Shown in pieces: positions 43,295 through 55,943 of a DNA stretch of 64,000 nucleotides (the first letter of the stretch is position 1; each line of letters starts with the position of its first letter). The position numbers and the translations under genes were made by a program. This stretch comes from Acanthamoeba lenticulata (Eukaryota > Discosea > Longamoebia > Acanthamoebidae), in assembly GCA_002179805.1 (NCBI GenBank), contig NAVB01000045.1:22274-86273 (forward strand), read 5' to 3'. The notes under the pieces are model-generated. The model was not told where the DNA came from. It did not search any database and was given only the letters and a program-made list of their open reading frames with translations.

Positions 43295-45819
43295 ATGAGT
43301 CTGTTTGGCATGCTCTCCAAGAAGCCGGCGTCTCCGCGGCCCAACATCCTCGAAGAAAAAGAGGATGGACTGCTCTATGAGGGAGAAGGCGGCCCCAACC
43401 GCAAGCGCACTAAGAGCAAGTCAAAGAAACAGCCCAGTTCGAGCTCGTTCCTTTCTACTGAATCGGTAGATGAGAGCCCCAGCGACGACGAGGGTTCGTT
43501 TCTTTGCACCTTTCACCCAACTGCTGGCTCTCACCGTCCTTCACCAGAAGGAAGCAGCAAGAGGGAGACTGAAGCGGAAGAACAACTGGAAGTGCAAGAG
43601 CCTGAGGAAGAGGACAAGAAGCCCTTCGACGCCACCACTAGCCTCCTCATTTTCCACAACGGTACCGTATTTGCAGCAAAGCGCTACAAGGAGGTGTAGG
43701 TGCTGAGCCCGCTGCGCAGGTCAAATCTACGTGCGCGAGGACAGGCCGGTGCTGGTGCAGCAAGGTCGTGCTACGATCCATAACTTGCCCTGGTCCATCC
43801 GTCCATCTTCTCTTCACTTTCACTCCTTCTCCGACCCTGAGGCTTCGATCATCGAACACACGTACGTGAAGAATGCCCAGACCCCGTTCGTACTCCCTTG
43901 AGTGCGGACTGGAATGACCCTCATGGCAAACCAGGTTTGAGAACGGCGTGGAGTCCTGGAACTCGCTACTGGCCGAGTCTGTTGGCGAGACGGTGACGCT
44001 GGGCCTGAAAGGCACCGATAAAAGCGTTGTCACAGGCAAGCTCCTCCACACGACCGCAGAAAAGGAAGACATCGTGGTTGAGACACAAGTGCGTGACTCT
44101 TCGTTTGGTCCTGTTGAGCTCTGCGATAATGAGCGCCTGACGCACGCATATGAACTATTGAATAGGAGGGCGCTGTGGTGGCTGTCTCGCGTTCGAGCCT
44201 CGCCAGCGTTGAAGTGCGCCACGCCCACTTTAACAGGTATCCCTCCTCTCCCCCCGTTCTTGGTGGTCGCGTAGTCTTACCGCATGTGCGATCTCGCACT
44301 GATGATGCTGTTCAGGGAACCGACACTGCACTGTATTGTCGAAACTTTGCAGGAGGGCCCGCACAATGCCCAGCTTACTTATGGTTCCTGGCACCTCCTC
44401 TGCGAGCTCGCAGCAAGCATGGTACATTTACATCTCACACGCGGTTGACGCACAGAGGCTGCGGGTATCAACTGGTCGGCTGAGTACTCGTTGGTCGTGC
44501 GTCCCGACTCCACGGCCGAGTTCAACGGTTGGATCACGTACGTTTGAACTTGTACCAACTCCTCGTTGCAGTTTTGGCTGACGGGGCCTGTGCGTTGGAT
44601 GCTGCTCAGGCTCGGCAACTACTCGGGAAAGTTATTCAAGGACGCCGCTCTGGCGCTTGTCGGCGAGCTTCACTCGACGCCCGTTGTATGTTGCCTGCCT
44701 ATTGCCCTCTCTCCACTCCATCACTCAATACGAAGCCTTGTGGGTCACTGCAGCAGGGCGGTAACCGCGACGTCAATAACAAGTCTAAGAAGTTCGCGGG
44801 CATGGGCAGTTTCTTCAAGTCCAAGTCGCCCAAGCCCATGGTACAAAAGAACAACACTTATCGATAATCATTCCACATTAATTGACTCTTCTCCCTTTTC
44901 TTCCTGCCAAGGTGTCGACGCAGGACACAACGTACATGCCACGCCCGATCACTCTGGAGCCAGGCAAGGACAAGCAGGTCCGCGTCACTCACGCCACCTT
45001 CCCTATTGAGCAAATCAACCTGGTACGTCGACCATGGCGCTTTGTAGTGCTTACAGACTGCTTTCAGAATTTCTTGAGATGATCTGCTCTTACATAAACG
45101 CAGTTCCGTAAGTTCGTAGGTCGGTACAAGGGCTCGTTCCAGGGAGTTCACCCGGACTCTTCCGCGGAGGGTTCCAAGAGCGTCGAAAAGATCCTCCGTT
45201 GGATCAACTCCACGTCCACCCACCGCCGTATGTCCTCCCTTCTCGAAGGTCGCCGGAACATCTTTGTGGCGCTCAAGGCTTATTGACGTTGTTGGGTGGA
45301 CACATGTGCAGGGCTGGGCGTTGAGCTTCCCTCAGGCAGCATCGACGTGCTGGACTCAGTCAAGGGCGACACCTTCCTCAGCCTGCGCCATCAGTCGTCA
45401 CTCCCCTTCACCCGCCCCAACGACGAGATCGTCCTCGTTACTGGCCATCACTCTGATTTCTCTGGTCAGTATCTTGTTCCCTTTTTGCTCTCTCTTGAGT
45501 TTGTCTTGACGTCGTCCTCTCCGTCGTCATCATCATCAACGCAGGCGAGCGTCGAGTGACGGAGCTCAAGGTGGACGCGCGTACGCGCACGATCCGCGAG
45601 TCGGTGCAGATCGAGCTGCGGAACAGCGGGCCGCGTCAGCAAGAGGTCGTCGTCGAGGACCTCCTGTGGCGCTGGCACCAGTACGTGGTCTCGCCCTGCC
45701 AGCCCAAGTACGAGGGCGCCGTCGCGCAGGTCCTCGCCTGGCGCCTCGTCGTCCCGGCCCGCACCACGGAAACCATCCGGTACACGGTCCTTTACTCGGA
45801 CGTGCCTCAACAGCTTTGA
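43295..45819 (+). CDS. DUF4139-domain protein
   Basis: Protein of about 560 residues. The start (MSLFGMLSKKPASPRPN) leads into a basic/acidic disordered region with KRTKSKSKKQ. A conserved N-terminal segment has LLIFHNGTVFAAKRYKEV and IYVREDRPVLVQQ, then TVTLGLKGTDKSVVTGKLL. The DUF4139 core shows AQLTYGSW, then GINWSAEYSLVVRPDSTAEFNGWIT, then NYSGKLFKDAALALVGE. In this family GLxWxxxYxLxL is followed by a GxDxxxAxLxLVAGD strand. The C-terminus ESVQIELRNSGPRQQEVVVEDLL...ETIRYTVLYSD is the matching beta-sandwich end. About ten introns. Family function is poorly known; some bacterial relatives are annotated as mucoidy-inhibitor A. No signal peptide is visible. Confidence 0.65.
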
Positions 45820-45944
45820 ACATCGTCATGGTGTGGAGGACTGGGTTGATGCGCTTTTTTTCTTTATTTAACTCAAAATAAAATAGGAAAAAGCTGCCTT
45901 TTAAATAAATAACAAAAAATCGTTTTCTGGTTGGCCACGCCTTA

Positions 45945-48846
45945 CTACGAGTACCAGAAGGCGCTGACGGGGTCCTCTGCATCGTTGACGGCTAGTTTTG
46001 GGGGCGCCTTCTTGCGCTCGGGGATGGGCGCCAGCTCCAGCGACATCTTCGTCTTGCGCGTCCCCTGAATCATGAGGACGATGATGCGCACATGTCAGTC
46101 GGATGAGATGTCAAATCACAGCAGCTGCCTCCCTCCAAGGCAACAAGCAACAAGTATCTTGATGACGCCACGTACCCCCACGAGGTAGGACAGGTCCTCC
46201 GTTGGCGCGCCTGTGTGCCCCCGCGCATGATTGGTGGTCATCATCCCCATCAGCCACCATCACCACCGCGACATGCACGATGATCAGTTTTCCATTCGCG
46301 CACGGCGTCGAGACGAGCGCGCGCCGTACCAGGAATGCGGGAGTGGGGCAGGGGCGCCAGCCGCTTCTTCTCTTCAGCGGCAGCGGCAGCGGCGGTCGTG
46401 GTGGTGGCGGGCGCCGGCTCGGCTGCCGTCTGCTGGCCATCCGCCTCCTGTTTGCCGGCCAACGACGGTGACGACGACAAGCCCTTCTCCTTCTTCTTCT
46501 TTTTCTTCTTCTCGGGCTTCTCCTTCTTGGCCTTCTTTGTCTTTTTCTTCTTCTTGTCCCCGTCCTCGCCATCCTGCTTGGCCGCCTTCTTCTCCTTTTT
46601 CTTCTTCTTTTTCGCTTCGCCCTCGTCCTTGCTCTTGTCCTCTTCCTTGGCCTCCTCCTCCTTGCTGGTCTCCACCGGCGCGGCCGCTGCCTCCGGAGAG
46701 ACGGCCGCCGTCTTCTGAGTCGTGGCCGTCTTCTCGCCCGCGAGGGCGTCGATGGCCGGCTCGGCGGCCTTTGCCGTCTCCGCCGCGGCGGTCGCCGTCG
46801 ACGACGTAACGTCGGCATTGACCACCGGTGAGGCCAGCGCCACACTGGGCTGCTCGTCGGCGACGGCCGCCTCCTTGACTTCTGCCGGCGCAACCACCGC
46901 GGGCGCCGCAGCCGCGATGCTCATCTTCTCGTCGCTGGCCTTCTCAGGCGCCACGGACGGCGTCACGGCCGCTTCGCCGGGTTTCTCGTCGTCGTCGTCA
47001 GCGGCGGCAGTGGCGGACCTGACGGGCTCCTCTGGTCGCTTGGCGTCGGGCACCGGCGTGACCTCGGTCGGGACGTCGACCACGGGCGGAGCTGGGCTCG
47101 TAGGGGCGGCGTCGGTGACGGCGGCCTTGGTGACGGTCGGAGTGGCCGCCGCCCCCTCCGTCGCTGCAGGCGCAGAGGCCAACGCGGCCTGGCGGGCGCC
47201 GTCGGCCTGCTTGAGGTAGCTCAGATAGAGAATGAGCGAGAGGCCGTCGACGTCGGCCCCGTTCGCCAGGTCGTCGCCTTCGAGCAGCGCCGGCACGGCC
47301 AGCCGCTCGGTAGCCGCGCGCAACGCGAGCTTGTTGTTCTCGACGGGCCGCTTGATGTCGAGCGCCTTCACGTCGACCGCGCCTGCGCCACGCAACCAAC
47401 GGGCACACGCGCCGTCAATCGCTCTGGCTCAGCGCACACACGCGCACACGCGCGGACACAAGCACAACACACACACACACGCGTGTACCGGGGTGGATGG
47501 CGTTGACGAGGGCCGGGAGGGCGCGGCCGTCTGCAAAGAGCTCCTTCACGCTGTGGACGCGCGGTGGCGCCGAGCTTGCGGCCACTGCGGGGTGTTGCTC
47601 GCTCGAGCCGGCCGACGTCTGCGGCTGCGGCTGCGGCGACGATGACGACACGGCCAGCTTCTCGCGCGCCCACTCCAGCAGCGACTGCTCCACCGATGCC
47701 TGCGGCTGGGCTCGCGCTCCCGCCGGCGCACCGGCGGCACTCACGGGCGCCACCGTCGCTGTCGCGGTTGTCGTTGTTGGCGTGGCCGCCACCGCTGCCG
47801 CGGAAGTCGCGACCGTCTTGGACGACGCCTGCTTTTTGCTGTCCTTGTCCTTGTCTTGGTTCTCCTTCTTGTCCTCTTTCTTGCCCTTCTTGTCCTTCTT
47901 CTTGTCTTTCTTGTCCTGCTTCGGCTGGTGGTCTTCCTCGTCCCGCTGCTGCTGCTGCTGCTGCTTGGGCTCCTCCTTTACCTCGTTGGCCACGGCCTGC
48001 GTGTTCTCGGCCTGAGCCTGGGCCTGAGGCTGGGCCTGGGCCTGGGCCTGAGGCTGGACCTGGGGCGCGTCAAAGAGGTGGGCGAGGCGGTAGTGCTGGA
48101 TGACGCTCCAGAGCATGCCGAGGATGAGCTTGAGGTTGCCCTGCGCGACGTCCTGCGGCCCGATGCCCACCAGCGGGATGCCCTCGGCCCGCATGAAGGC
48201 AAAGGCCTGCTCCACGTGCTCCAGCGACTGGAAGCGGGACGCGGCTCCGCCCGCTCTGTCCGGGCAACGCAGCAAAAAAAGAATTGAATGATTAATTATT
48301 AAACAAAAGTCTATTTATATAAATGATATTTTAAAAAATAAATTCGAGTAAATGAAATAAAATGCAATAAAAGAAGGCGTACTTGGCAGCTGCGTGGGCG
48401 GTGGCGTGAGGGTTCTTGCCGGAGAGGATGGCCAGCAGGCGCAGCAGATTGTCGCCAGAGGCCAGGCCCTGCACGAGGTCGGGCAAGACGACGGCGGGCG
48501 TCTGGCTGCCGGCGGACGCGTTCTGGAACTGAAGGTTGACCCATCGCGTGAAGGTCTGGTTCTGCATCTTCTCCAGCCGAGACTGCTCCTGCTTCCTCAT
48601 CTTGGTGAAGGCTGGTGCGCCGCCTCCAGCCGCGTAACGATTGACGTTGAGCAATCGCTTGCGATCGGCCTCGGCAGCCGCTTGAGCCTCGTCCTGTCGC
48701 TGCCTCGCGGCATCTGCTGGGACCGACGACGAAGAGGAAGAAGAGGAGGACAGGTTCATCCAGTCCGAGCGCAACCCCTCTGCTGCGCCATCCTTGCTTG
48801 ATGATTTCCCCGGACGTGTGGGTTTCTTCTTCAAGAAGGTGGCCAT
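45945..48846 (-). CDS. Tandem calponin-homology (CH) actin-binding protein with large inserted linker
   Basis: The start MATFLKKKPTRPGKSSSKD leads into CH1: QTFTRWVNLQFQNA, DLVQGLASGDNLLRLLAILSG, then across an intron FQSLEHVEQAFAFMRAEGIPL and VAQGNLKLILGMLWSVIQHY, the classical end of a type-1 CH domain. A linker of about 150 residues rich in Gln, Lys, Glu and Ala/Thr separates it from CH2: SLLEWAREKLA, VHSVKELFADGRALPALVNAI, ENNKLALRAATERLAVPALL and DGLSLILYLSYLKQ. Family members usually have about 15-30 residues between CH1 and CH2. A C-terminal region with Ala/Pro/Val- and Lys-rich repeats (KKKKKKEKK) runs to a short conserved-looking end SAFWYS. Expected role is F-actin binding. No filamin or spectrin repeats are seen. 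Confidence 0.82.
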
Positions 48847-49192
48847 TGGGGACGAGCCAACGTGGGGGCCGCAGCAGTTGTTACCGCCACAACGAACGGC
48901 GACAACGAAAGTAGCCGACAGCAATAAAGTGAACAATAAAATGAAATAAAATAATACTGCCCCAGAATGTGAAGTATGTTGGGAAGAACAAGAAACGTGC
49001 AAGAAACCACAACGTTGGTGGCCTGATGGATGCGTGGAGGCGCGCTGCAACAGGTCAAGGGCTCGAGGTTCAAACGCGCCGCGTAAATGGTGAGGCTTTG
49101 CCTGTCTCTGATGCCGGTTGGACTTGCACGCGACGGCCCCGTACGCAACCACTCGGCTTTGTCCCATACGCTCATACAAGGAAAACAGCTCA
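48847..49192. other. Divergent intergenic, CH gene / PAS gene
   Basis: Contains the 5' flanks of both genes and an AT-rich run near 48920-48960. Early exons of the PAS gene could lie here, but no frame shows clear protein character. A GGTTCAAAC at about 49071 resembles a Pol III B box without any tRNA around it. Confidence 0.4.
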
Positions 49193-50808
49193 ATGCCTCG
49201 CTGGCACACCACAGAGGAACCAGGTTTCACGAGCTCCTGGCCGTTCACACCGGTGCCTTTGACAACGGGCTGTCATTCTTCCGTGCCACCACCAGCGGTG
49301 ACTGTGGGGCCATCACCACCCGATGCCGTCTCTTGCATGACGTTCAGCAACAAGCGTGACTGTCGAGGAAGCGCCGTGGTACGGGGTCTGCTCGACGTTC
49401 TGCGCGGGGAGCTGGCCGAAATGCGGGCGAGTGTGGATGACATGCACAACGACGCCGCCCAGCTGTCGATGACGCAGCAGGCCCTGGTCCAGGAACAAGA
49501 CGGTGCGGCACTTGCTCATGTTGGCTGCGCGATGCATTGACCAACTGCGCTCATGCTTACATGTCCTGTGTTGGGTCGGGCCAGGCATGCGCCGCACGCT
49601 GGAGATGCTCCCAATTGCGCTCAACCTCCATGCACTTGCTCAGGACCCGCCATCGTCATCAGCTTTGCCTTCCTTTTCATCATCATCACCACCATCCTCC
49701 TCGTCAGCATGGCATGTTGCACCATTGACACCGCTCTACGCGCAACCGGGCCCAATATCGCCCGGTGTAGGGGCGTACCTGGCGACCCACTTCCCCTTCT
49801 TGGCCGACTACTGCCTAGACCAGCGCAACGTGCCGTTTGCCATTAACGATGTCACGTACGTTCAACGCACAACCTTTTCATTGTTTGCGCTCATGTGTCA
49901 AGCGGTGGTCAACACACTCCTTCCTTTGCTGCCACAGCAAACCAATCGCGGCGGTGAGCTCGCTCTCCTCGCCAAGCTTCAATCCAGACAACCTGCCCCA
50001 CCTGACCTTCTTCAACCAGGCCTTCTGCGACATGCTCGGCTATCCGCCTGTACGCGCTCTCCTGGAGATGCATCTTCTTCATGCTGGAGACCGAGCTGAC
50101 GCCCTTGAATCGCGCAGGATGAGCTCCAGGGCATGCCAATCGTTCAAGTGCTGATACCTGGCACGGACGTGCACGCCTTCCTTGCTCGAATCCATTTCCG
50201 GTGCGTCTTGCGCTCCTTCAAGGCTGGTGGCATCTGCACGACCATGTCGTTCATCGTCTCATGCACGAGCTTCATTGGCGTGCAGGACGTTCGGCGATGT
50301 GGGCGAGGTGTTGCCCCTCTCGCCCTTCTTGCGCACGAAAGACGGGCGCCTGCTGCGGGCCCAGCTCAAGCACCAGAGTTTCTTCGAACGGCCCTCGAGC
50401 CAGGTGATGTGGGGGATGATGTGCATCGAGAGCCTCGCCCCAGCCAAACCGGAGGACCTGCCGCCCCTCCCCTTCCTCGCTGCCCATCGCCGAGGTGCTC
50501 CCACCACCCTCTCTCTCCTTGTCCCTCACAATGCGCTACATAATTTTCATCAATATAATTTTCATAATTTTATGAAAATAAAAAGTATTTTAATATATTT
50601 ATTATATTATTTTATTTTATTTCTATTAGGGGCCGCCCAAGAAGGCCAAGACTGATTTTTACAACAGCGACAGGAGTGGTTCCTCCGTTTCCTCTTCCTC
50701 CCCCACCGCCGCCTTTCTACCTCTTTTGAGACGCTCCTGGGGCCTGCCGAGACCCCACCACCAGCGCGGACGTCCATGTGATGTACATAAGAACAAGAAA
50801 CTAGAATA
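49193..50808 (+). CDS. PAS-domain protein, possible transcription factor
   Basis: Exons join by phase: MPRWHTTEEPG start at 49193, exon end near 49500 (EQD), then GMRRTLEMLPIALNL, then after an intron near 49855-49938 SFNPDNLPHLTFFNQAFCDMLGYPP, DELQGMPIVQVLIPGTDVHAF, and RTKDGRLLRAQLKHQSF. The last three are the beta-strands and helix of a PAS sensor domain of the kind found in fungal ERT1/AcuK regulators (FNxAFCxxLGY). A coiled coil (LRGELAEMRASVDDMH) lies upstream. The final exon may read GPPKKAKTDFYNSDR, containing a basic PPKKAK signal, to TAA at 50806; a shorter end at 50655 is possible. No zinc cluster was found upstream, though the first exon may be missing. Ligand unknown. Confidence 0.65.
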
Positions 50809-50836
50809 AAAACTGTATTCTTTTTTGCGTCATCCG

Positions 50837-53321
50837 TCAGTAGGGCTGGGTGCCGCGAGCTCGCTTGAGCTGCACTCGGAGGCGCTTCCCGGCCACCTGG
50901 AACCCGTTCATCTGCTGGATGGCCAGCTCGGCCGCTGCTGGCGTCGCATAGCTCACGAACCCTGAGGAAGGCGGTGTGACCCGTCAGCAGGCCGACGACG
51001 ATCATTCAAGGGTCAGCGGGACGTACCAAAGCACTTGCTGGCGCCGGTGGCCTTATCGATAAAGACCTTGGCGCTGACGAGCTGGCCGTAGGGCGCAAAG
51101 TGCGAGTAGAGGTCGCCGTCCTGGAAGTGCGGCGGCAAGTGGTAGATGAAGAGGTTGGCGCCCGGTGGGCCCTCGCCCTGCGGCGATGGTGGCGCGCCCA
51201 CGACGGGGGGTGGGGCCCCGTAGCCCATGTGGGGCGCTGGTGGCTGGGCCATGACGGGCTGCGGCTGCATCACCGGCGCCGGTGCGTAGACTGGCTGGGC
51301 CATCATCGGTTGTGGTTGCATCGGTTGGGCCATCGGCTGCTGCTGTTGTGGCTGCCGTGGGTACGTCCCGCCCCATGGGAGGGCCATCCCCGCCATTGCT
51401 ATTTTCGTTTTTAAAGAATAAATAAACAAAAATAAACAATACAAAGAATAATAATAATGAGTTTGAAAACAGTTATAAAAAGGTTTAGCTCTTGTGGGGG
51501 AGGCCAAGCTTAAACAGGGGTACGCACTGATGGCATTCTGCAACACTGAGATCTGGTTGTGGAGCTGGCTGATGTAGGTGTTCACGTCCATGCCCGGCGG
51601 TACCAACGATGGTGCTGCGAGACAGACGCGCGGTCAGTTATTCGCCGGTTAACGGCGGCGAGCAGGTAGGCCCAACAGTCAGAGAGAAAAAGATCGCCAT
51701 AAAGAGAGAAGAAGAAGAAGAAGAGACGAGACAGCGGCGGTACCTCCGAGCTGTACCAGACCAAGGACCGACAGAACAGGAGGAAGAGGTGATGGTGGTG
51801 ATGATGACGACGACAACAACAAGCCATGATGAGTGCGATAGAAAGATGGATAGAGGTGGAGGACGGAGAAGGCCACGTTTGGAGAGGACGCCGGGACATC
51901 GATGGAGGATTACGACGGGATATAGACACATGAAGAACACAACGACGACAGGTCAGATGCTCACATCGAATCAGATCACATCAGATCAGAGACAGACACA
52001 CAATCAACCAGGGGGTGGCGCTGAACAAAGTGGAGCTTGGGAAGGAGGAGGCCGGCCGGGCGCCGTACCTCTGGATAGCCCGGGGCTGGCTGCACGAGAG
52101 CGTGAAGCGGTTGCGGCGGCGGCGGCTGCTGCTGCTGCTGCTGATGCTGCTGTTGCATCTGGAGCTGCCACGACAAGGCGGGGTTGCCTTGTGGCACGAG
52201 ATGCGAGGGCATGCCGAACTGCTGTTGCTGCTGTTGCTGCATCTTCTTTTCCTTGTGCTTCTTCGTATCGGCAAACTTGACCACGAGGGGCTCGACCGAC
52301 CCCTTCATCATCACGCGCCCGTTCAGCGCCTTGATGGCGTTCAGCGCCTGTTCTCGGTTATCGTAGTTCACGAAGCCGCAGTTGACGTCGGCAGGTCCTA
52401 CACGTCGCACAACAACAATAACAACAACAAGTCAGGTTTCCTCCTGACACGAGGCGAGAGCGAGGACGCCTTACCGCGTAAAATATTGAGCCGCTCAATG
52501 TTGCCGTAGGGAGCAAAGACCTGGCGCAGCAGGTCGTCGGTCACGGTGACCGGCAGCTTCCCGACAAAGAGCTTGTGCTCTGTTGGAACTACAAAAACCA
52601 CAAGATCACGAAAATCATCAGAAACAAGCCAACCACATCAGCTCCGAGGGCCAAACAAGCAAAGGTACCTGGAGGCGGGGCGTGGGCGGAGGAGCCTCCC
52701 ATCTGCTGCAGCTCCTCGTCGGCGTAGCGCACCTGTAGTGGGCTCGTGTGCTGTGCACAACAGAAAAGACGTCAACCTTGGGAAGCGAAAACCACGGAAG
52801 CCAAGGCGAATATACTGGTGGGATGGTGACGACGCTGTGGAGGGCGGAGATGGCCTTGTCGGCCGCCTCCTTGGTCGAGTACACAACAAAGCCGCAGCCT
52901 GCACGAGTATGGACCACAAGAAGGGGAGGTTGGAGGTCATGCCCAGAGCGAGAACCGAAAGGACCATACCGCGAGAAACTTGGGTGTTCCTGTCCCGCAA
53001 GATGTTGAGCTGCACGATCTCACCGTAGGGCGAAAAGATGGATCGGATCGTGGCCTCTTGAACGCTTTTAGGGATCTGCCCCACGAAGAGTTTGCAAGAT
53101 TTGAACGAGCTCTCGCTTGCTCCTTCGTGGCCTGTTGCTGTTGATGCTGATGGCGCCTGATCGATGAACCAAAACTGCGCATCCTCCTCTTTGGCATTAT
53201 GCCCCGTGCCTGCTGACTGTTCCCCAACTGCAGTTGTGCTAGTACTACCTGAGGCCGGCTCCATCTTTAGCTTGAAAGATGCTAAGTTGGCCAAAAACAT
53301 AACACAGAAAATTCGAGCCAT
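50837..53321 (-). CDS. CELF/Bruno-type RNA-binding protein, three RRMs
   Basis: RNA-binding protein controlling splicing, translation or decay. RRM1: [20 protein letters not shown], then [22 protein letters not shown]2: [21 protein letters not shown], then [23 protein letters not shown]3 is the hallmark: [60 protein letters not shown], almost the CELF RRM3 consensus. Between RRM2 and RRM3 lies a long Gln/Met/Pro-rich linker (poly-[12 protein letters not shown]), the usual divergent region. The protein ends TQPY* at 50837-50839. The likely start is MEPASGS (53264); an upstream ATG at 53321 adds a hydrophobic [15 protein letters not shown]. At least seven introns, one AT-rich at about 51410-51530. 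Confidence 0.9.
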
Positions 53322-53624
53322 TGTGACGTCAGCATCCCTTTTTCTGCGGACAGGCTCCCGTCGGTGATGATGCCCGTCGGCCCCCGCTGGCAACCTGCAC
53401 AATACACGACCTCCCAACAGCTGCCCTCGCCCCTTCCCCAAGTCTGCGCTCATGTTGGGTCTGACCTGATGGTCATCGATAGGTCATGACAATCAGTGGA
53501 AAATATGCGATGCTCAAAAAGAAAATACTTAAGAAAAGCACAGGGCGGGAAGAAAAGAAGAACCGGGGCGAGAAACAAACGCGTTGGGTGGTGCGGCCGT
53601 TGTTCGAACCTGCAAGCGGAGTGA
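53322..53624. other. Divergent intergenic, CELF / MAK11
   Basis: 303 bases with both 5' flanks. No other feature is supported. Confidence 0.4.
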
Positions 53625-55766
53625 ATGGAGTTCGTCGTAGTGGCAGGAACCTACGAGCACATTCTCTATGGCTTTTACTGTCTCGAGAATGAGCCGGAGA
53701 CCAAGCCCAAAACGGTAATTTTGCATCGAAATCCGATTATCGCTTCATCTTTCAGGCAGGGTTTTTAGCACCACGACCGCTTTGCACTCACCCCACCTGA
53801 TCACCACGCTAGGAGCTCCGCCTTGACCCCATGTTCATTTACTCGTCGCACTTGAACGGCATCTCGTGCCTCACCAACCACAAAAACCTTCTGGCCTCGG
53901 GCAGCGCGGACGAGACGATCAAGTACTTGCTGCCATTTCTCGCGTGCGTGTCGTGTGCTGAACTGACCCTACTCGGTTAGGATCTACGACCTTAAGAAGC
54001 GAGTCGAGGTGGGCACACTGATCCAGCACAACGGTACCAGCCTCTTCTCACTCCTCTCGCTGCTGCAGCAACTGCAGCGTGTGCGCTGGGATGTTGATGC
54101 GAGCGCTCGCCATGCACGCAGGTGCCGTCACGGCGACCGAGTTCTACGGGGCACACATGCTGAGCGGAGGCCAGGACGGAAACATCTGCGTATGGGAAAC
54201 CAAGCGGTGGGAATGCCTCGTAACACTTAAGGCCCACAAGTACTTCCTCCACTCTTCCACCACCCACCACCAACGTCCTTTTTTTCTCATGTCTCGTTGT
54301 ACGCTGACCGACCTCTTCGTCTTCTACGTGTTGTAGAGGAGGCGTCATCGACTTCTCCGTGCATCCGTCGGGCAAAGTGGCGCTCTCGATCGGCAAGGAC
54401 AAGTCCATGAAGCTGTGGGACCTCACCACTGGCAAGTCTGCCTTCAAGTCCCGCCTTGTCCGAGGTACGTCCAGGCGACTTGGCGTCGGTTACAAGTCCT
54501 CTAACGGAACAAAATAATGCAGCCCCGCAGATGGTGCGCTGGTCCCCGAGCGGAGAAGTCTACTGCCTGGTGGACGAGACCAAGTTCACCGTCTGCAGCG
54601 CCGACGACAACACGGTGTTGCACACCATCGAGACTCCGAGGAAGATCATCTCGCTGGCCTTTATCACGGTGCTGACGACAAAACAACAAACACAAGAAAA
54701 CAAGAACAAACACTGACAATACTTGTGTCGATCAGGCCAAGCTGGTTGCGCTGGGCTGCGAGGAGGGTGTCCTCCAATGCTATGACGTGACGACGGGCCA
54801 GCTGACGCACAACTTCATTGGCCACAAGTTCCGGGTCCGCGGCCTTTCCGTGACCCACTTGCCTCTCGTCGAAGACGCCGTCGAGGGCAAGACGGCCGAG
54901 AGTATGCACACCCTGTCCCTCCGCATGCTCTTGTCTCCCGAGTCATGGCCACTGACGAGATTCGTATGTTGTGTCTCTTTGCCTGTCAAGAGCTGCGCCA
55001 TTTCCTGGTGTCGGGCTCGTCCGAGGGCGTGATCAAGGTGTGGGAGGTGCCCGAGCCGGCCGGTGACGAGGCGGAACCCATCACGCTGAGCCAGCCCAAG
55101 GCCGAGGTCAACGTCGACGCGCGTATCACGTCCGTCGCGTCGGCGCTTGTCTATGAGCAAATCGTCGAGGACGCGCCGGAAGGCGAGCAAGCGACCGCCG
55201 GGACGCCGCAAAAGGCCAAGAAGCCCAAGAAGCCGAAGCAGAAGAAGGCCACACAAGTGGTCGTCGTGGAGGACGAATCCAACCGAAAGCGAAAGCGAGG
55301 GCAGAGCCCAGGCCCCGGCAAGAAGCCCGCCAACCGCAATAACAACAACAACAAGGGCGCCAAGCGCGGAGGCAAGCGGCCTCGGCACGCGGGCGAGGAC
55401 GGTGATGCCGGAGGCGATGACGGACAGACGAAGCACACCAGGACCTTTAAGCGCAAGAAAAACGAGGAGAAGATGATTGCCGCGGCCGTGTTTGGTGACC
55501 CCGACGCCAAACCCAAGAAGAAGAAGCCGGCTAACGTGCGTTCTCCTCGTCCTTGCCCCGACTGGATCTTGATGTTTACCATCCCATGTGTCTATCAATT
55601 GCAGGATCAGCAACAGGAGGGCAAGAAGGGAGGCCATGACAGCCAGCACAACCAGCAGCTTAACAGCAGAGCCAGAAGAGCGCCACGCGAGGGCTCTTCG
55701 CCAGCCAGAGGTCGAGGTGGCGGCCGGGGAGGTCGTGGCCGAGGTGGTAGGCGCGGCGGCAAGTGA
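53625..55766 (+). CDS. MAK11/PAK1IP1-like WD40 ribosome-biogenesis protein
   Basis: Seven-blade WD40 protein needed for 60S subunit assembly in the MAK11/PAK1IP1 family. It begins MEFVVVAGTYEHILYGF, then HLNGISCLTNHKNLLASGSADETIK, IYDLKKRVEVGTLIQH, GAVTATEFYGAHMLSGGQDGNICVWE, GGVIDFSVHPSGKVALSIGKDKSMKLWDL (the best matched block) and further degenerate blades to FLVSGSSEGVIKVWEV. The C-terminus is Lys/Arg-rich with repeated NLS-like clusters (NRKRKRGQ, FKRKKNEEK) and ends in an RGG-type run (RGRGGGRGGRGRGGRR) expected in nucleolar proteins. Roughly ten exons. The start ATG gives the conserved N-terminus directly. The basic tail after blade 7 is longer than in yeast MAK11. Confidence 0.85.
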
Positions 55767-55943
55767 GGTTGTAAGCAGCTGGATCTAGCATAAACCGCTC
55801 ATGTTTCATCGTCCAAACCCATGGCAAGTGATCATGATGATGATGATATAATGATCCTGATGATGTGCTTTATGTACTTCATTCGCTTTACAGCCAATTA
55901 TTTCAATAAATAAAAAAATAAAATAAAAATCAATATTTGTTGC

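Noticed and set aside
46231..47408. Long ORFs antisense to the CH gene (poly-Ser, poly-Arg and similar)
   Set aside because: Shadows of the GC-rich, repetitive CH-gene coding sequence in other frames.
49060..49090. tRNA-like B box GGTTCAAAC
   Set aside because: No A box, acceptor stem or anticodon arm around it.
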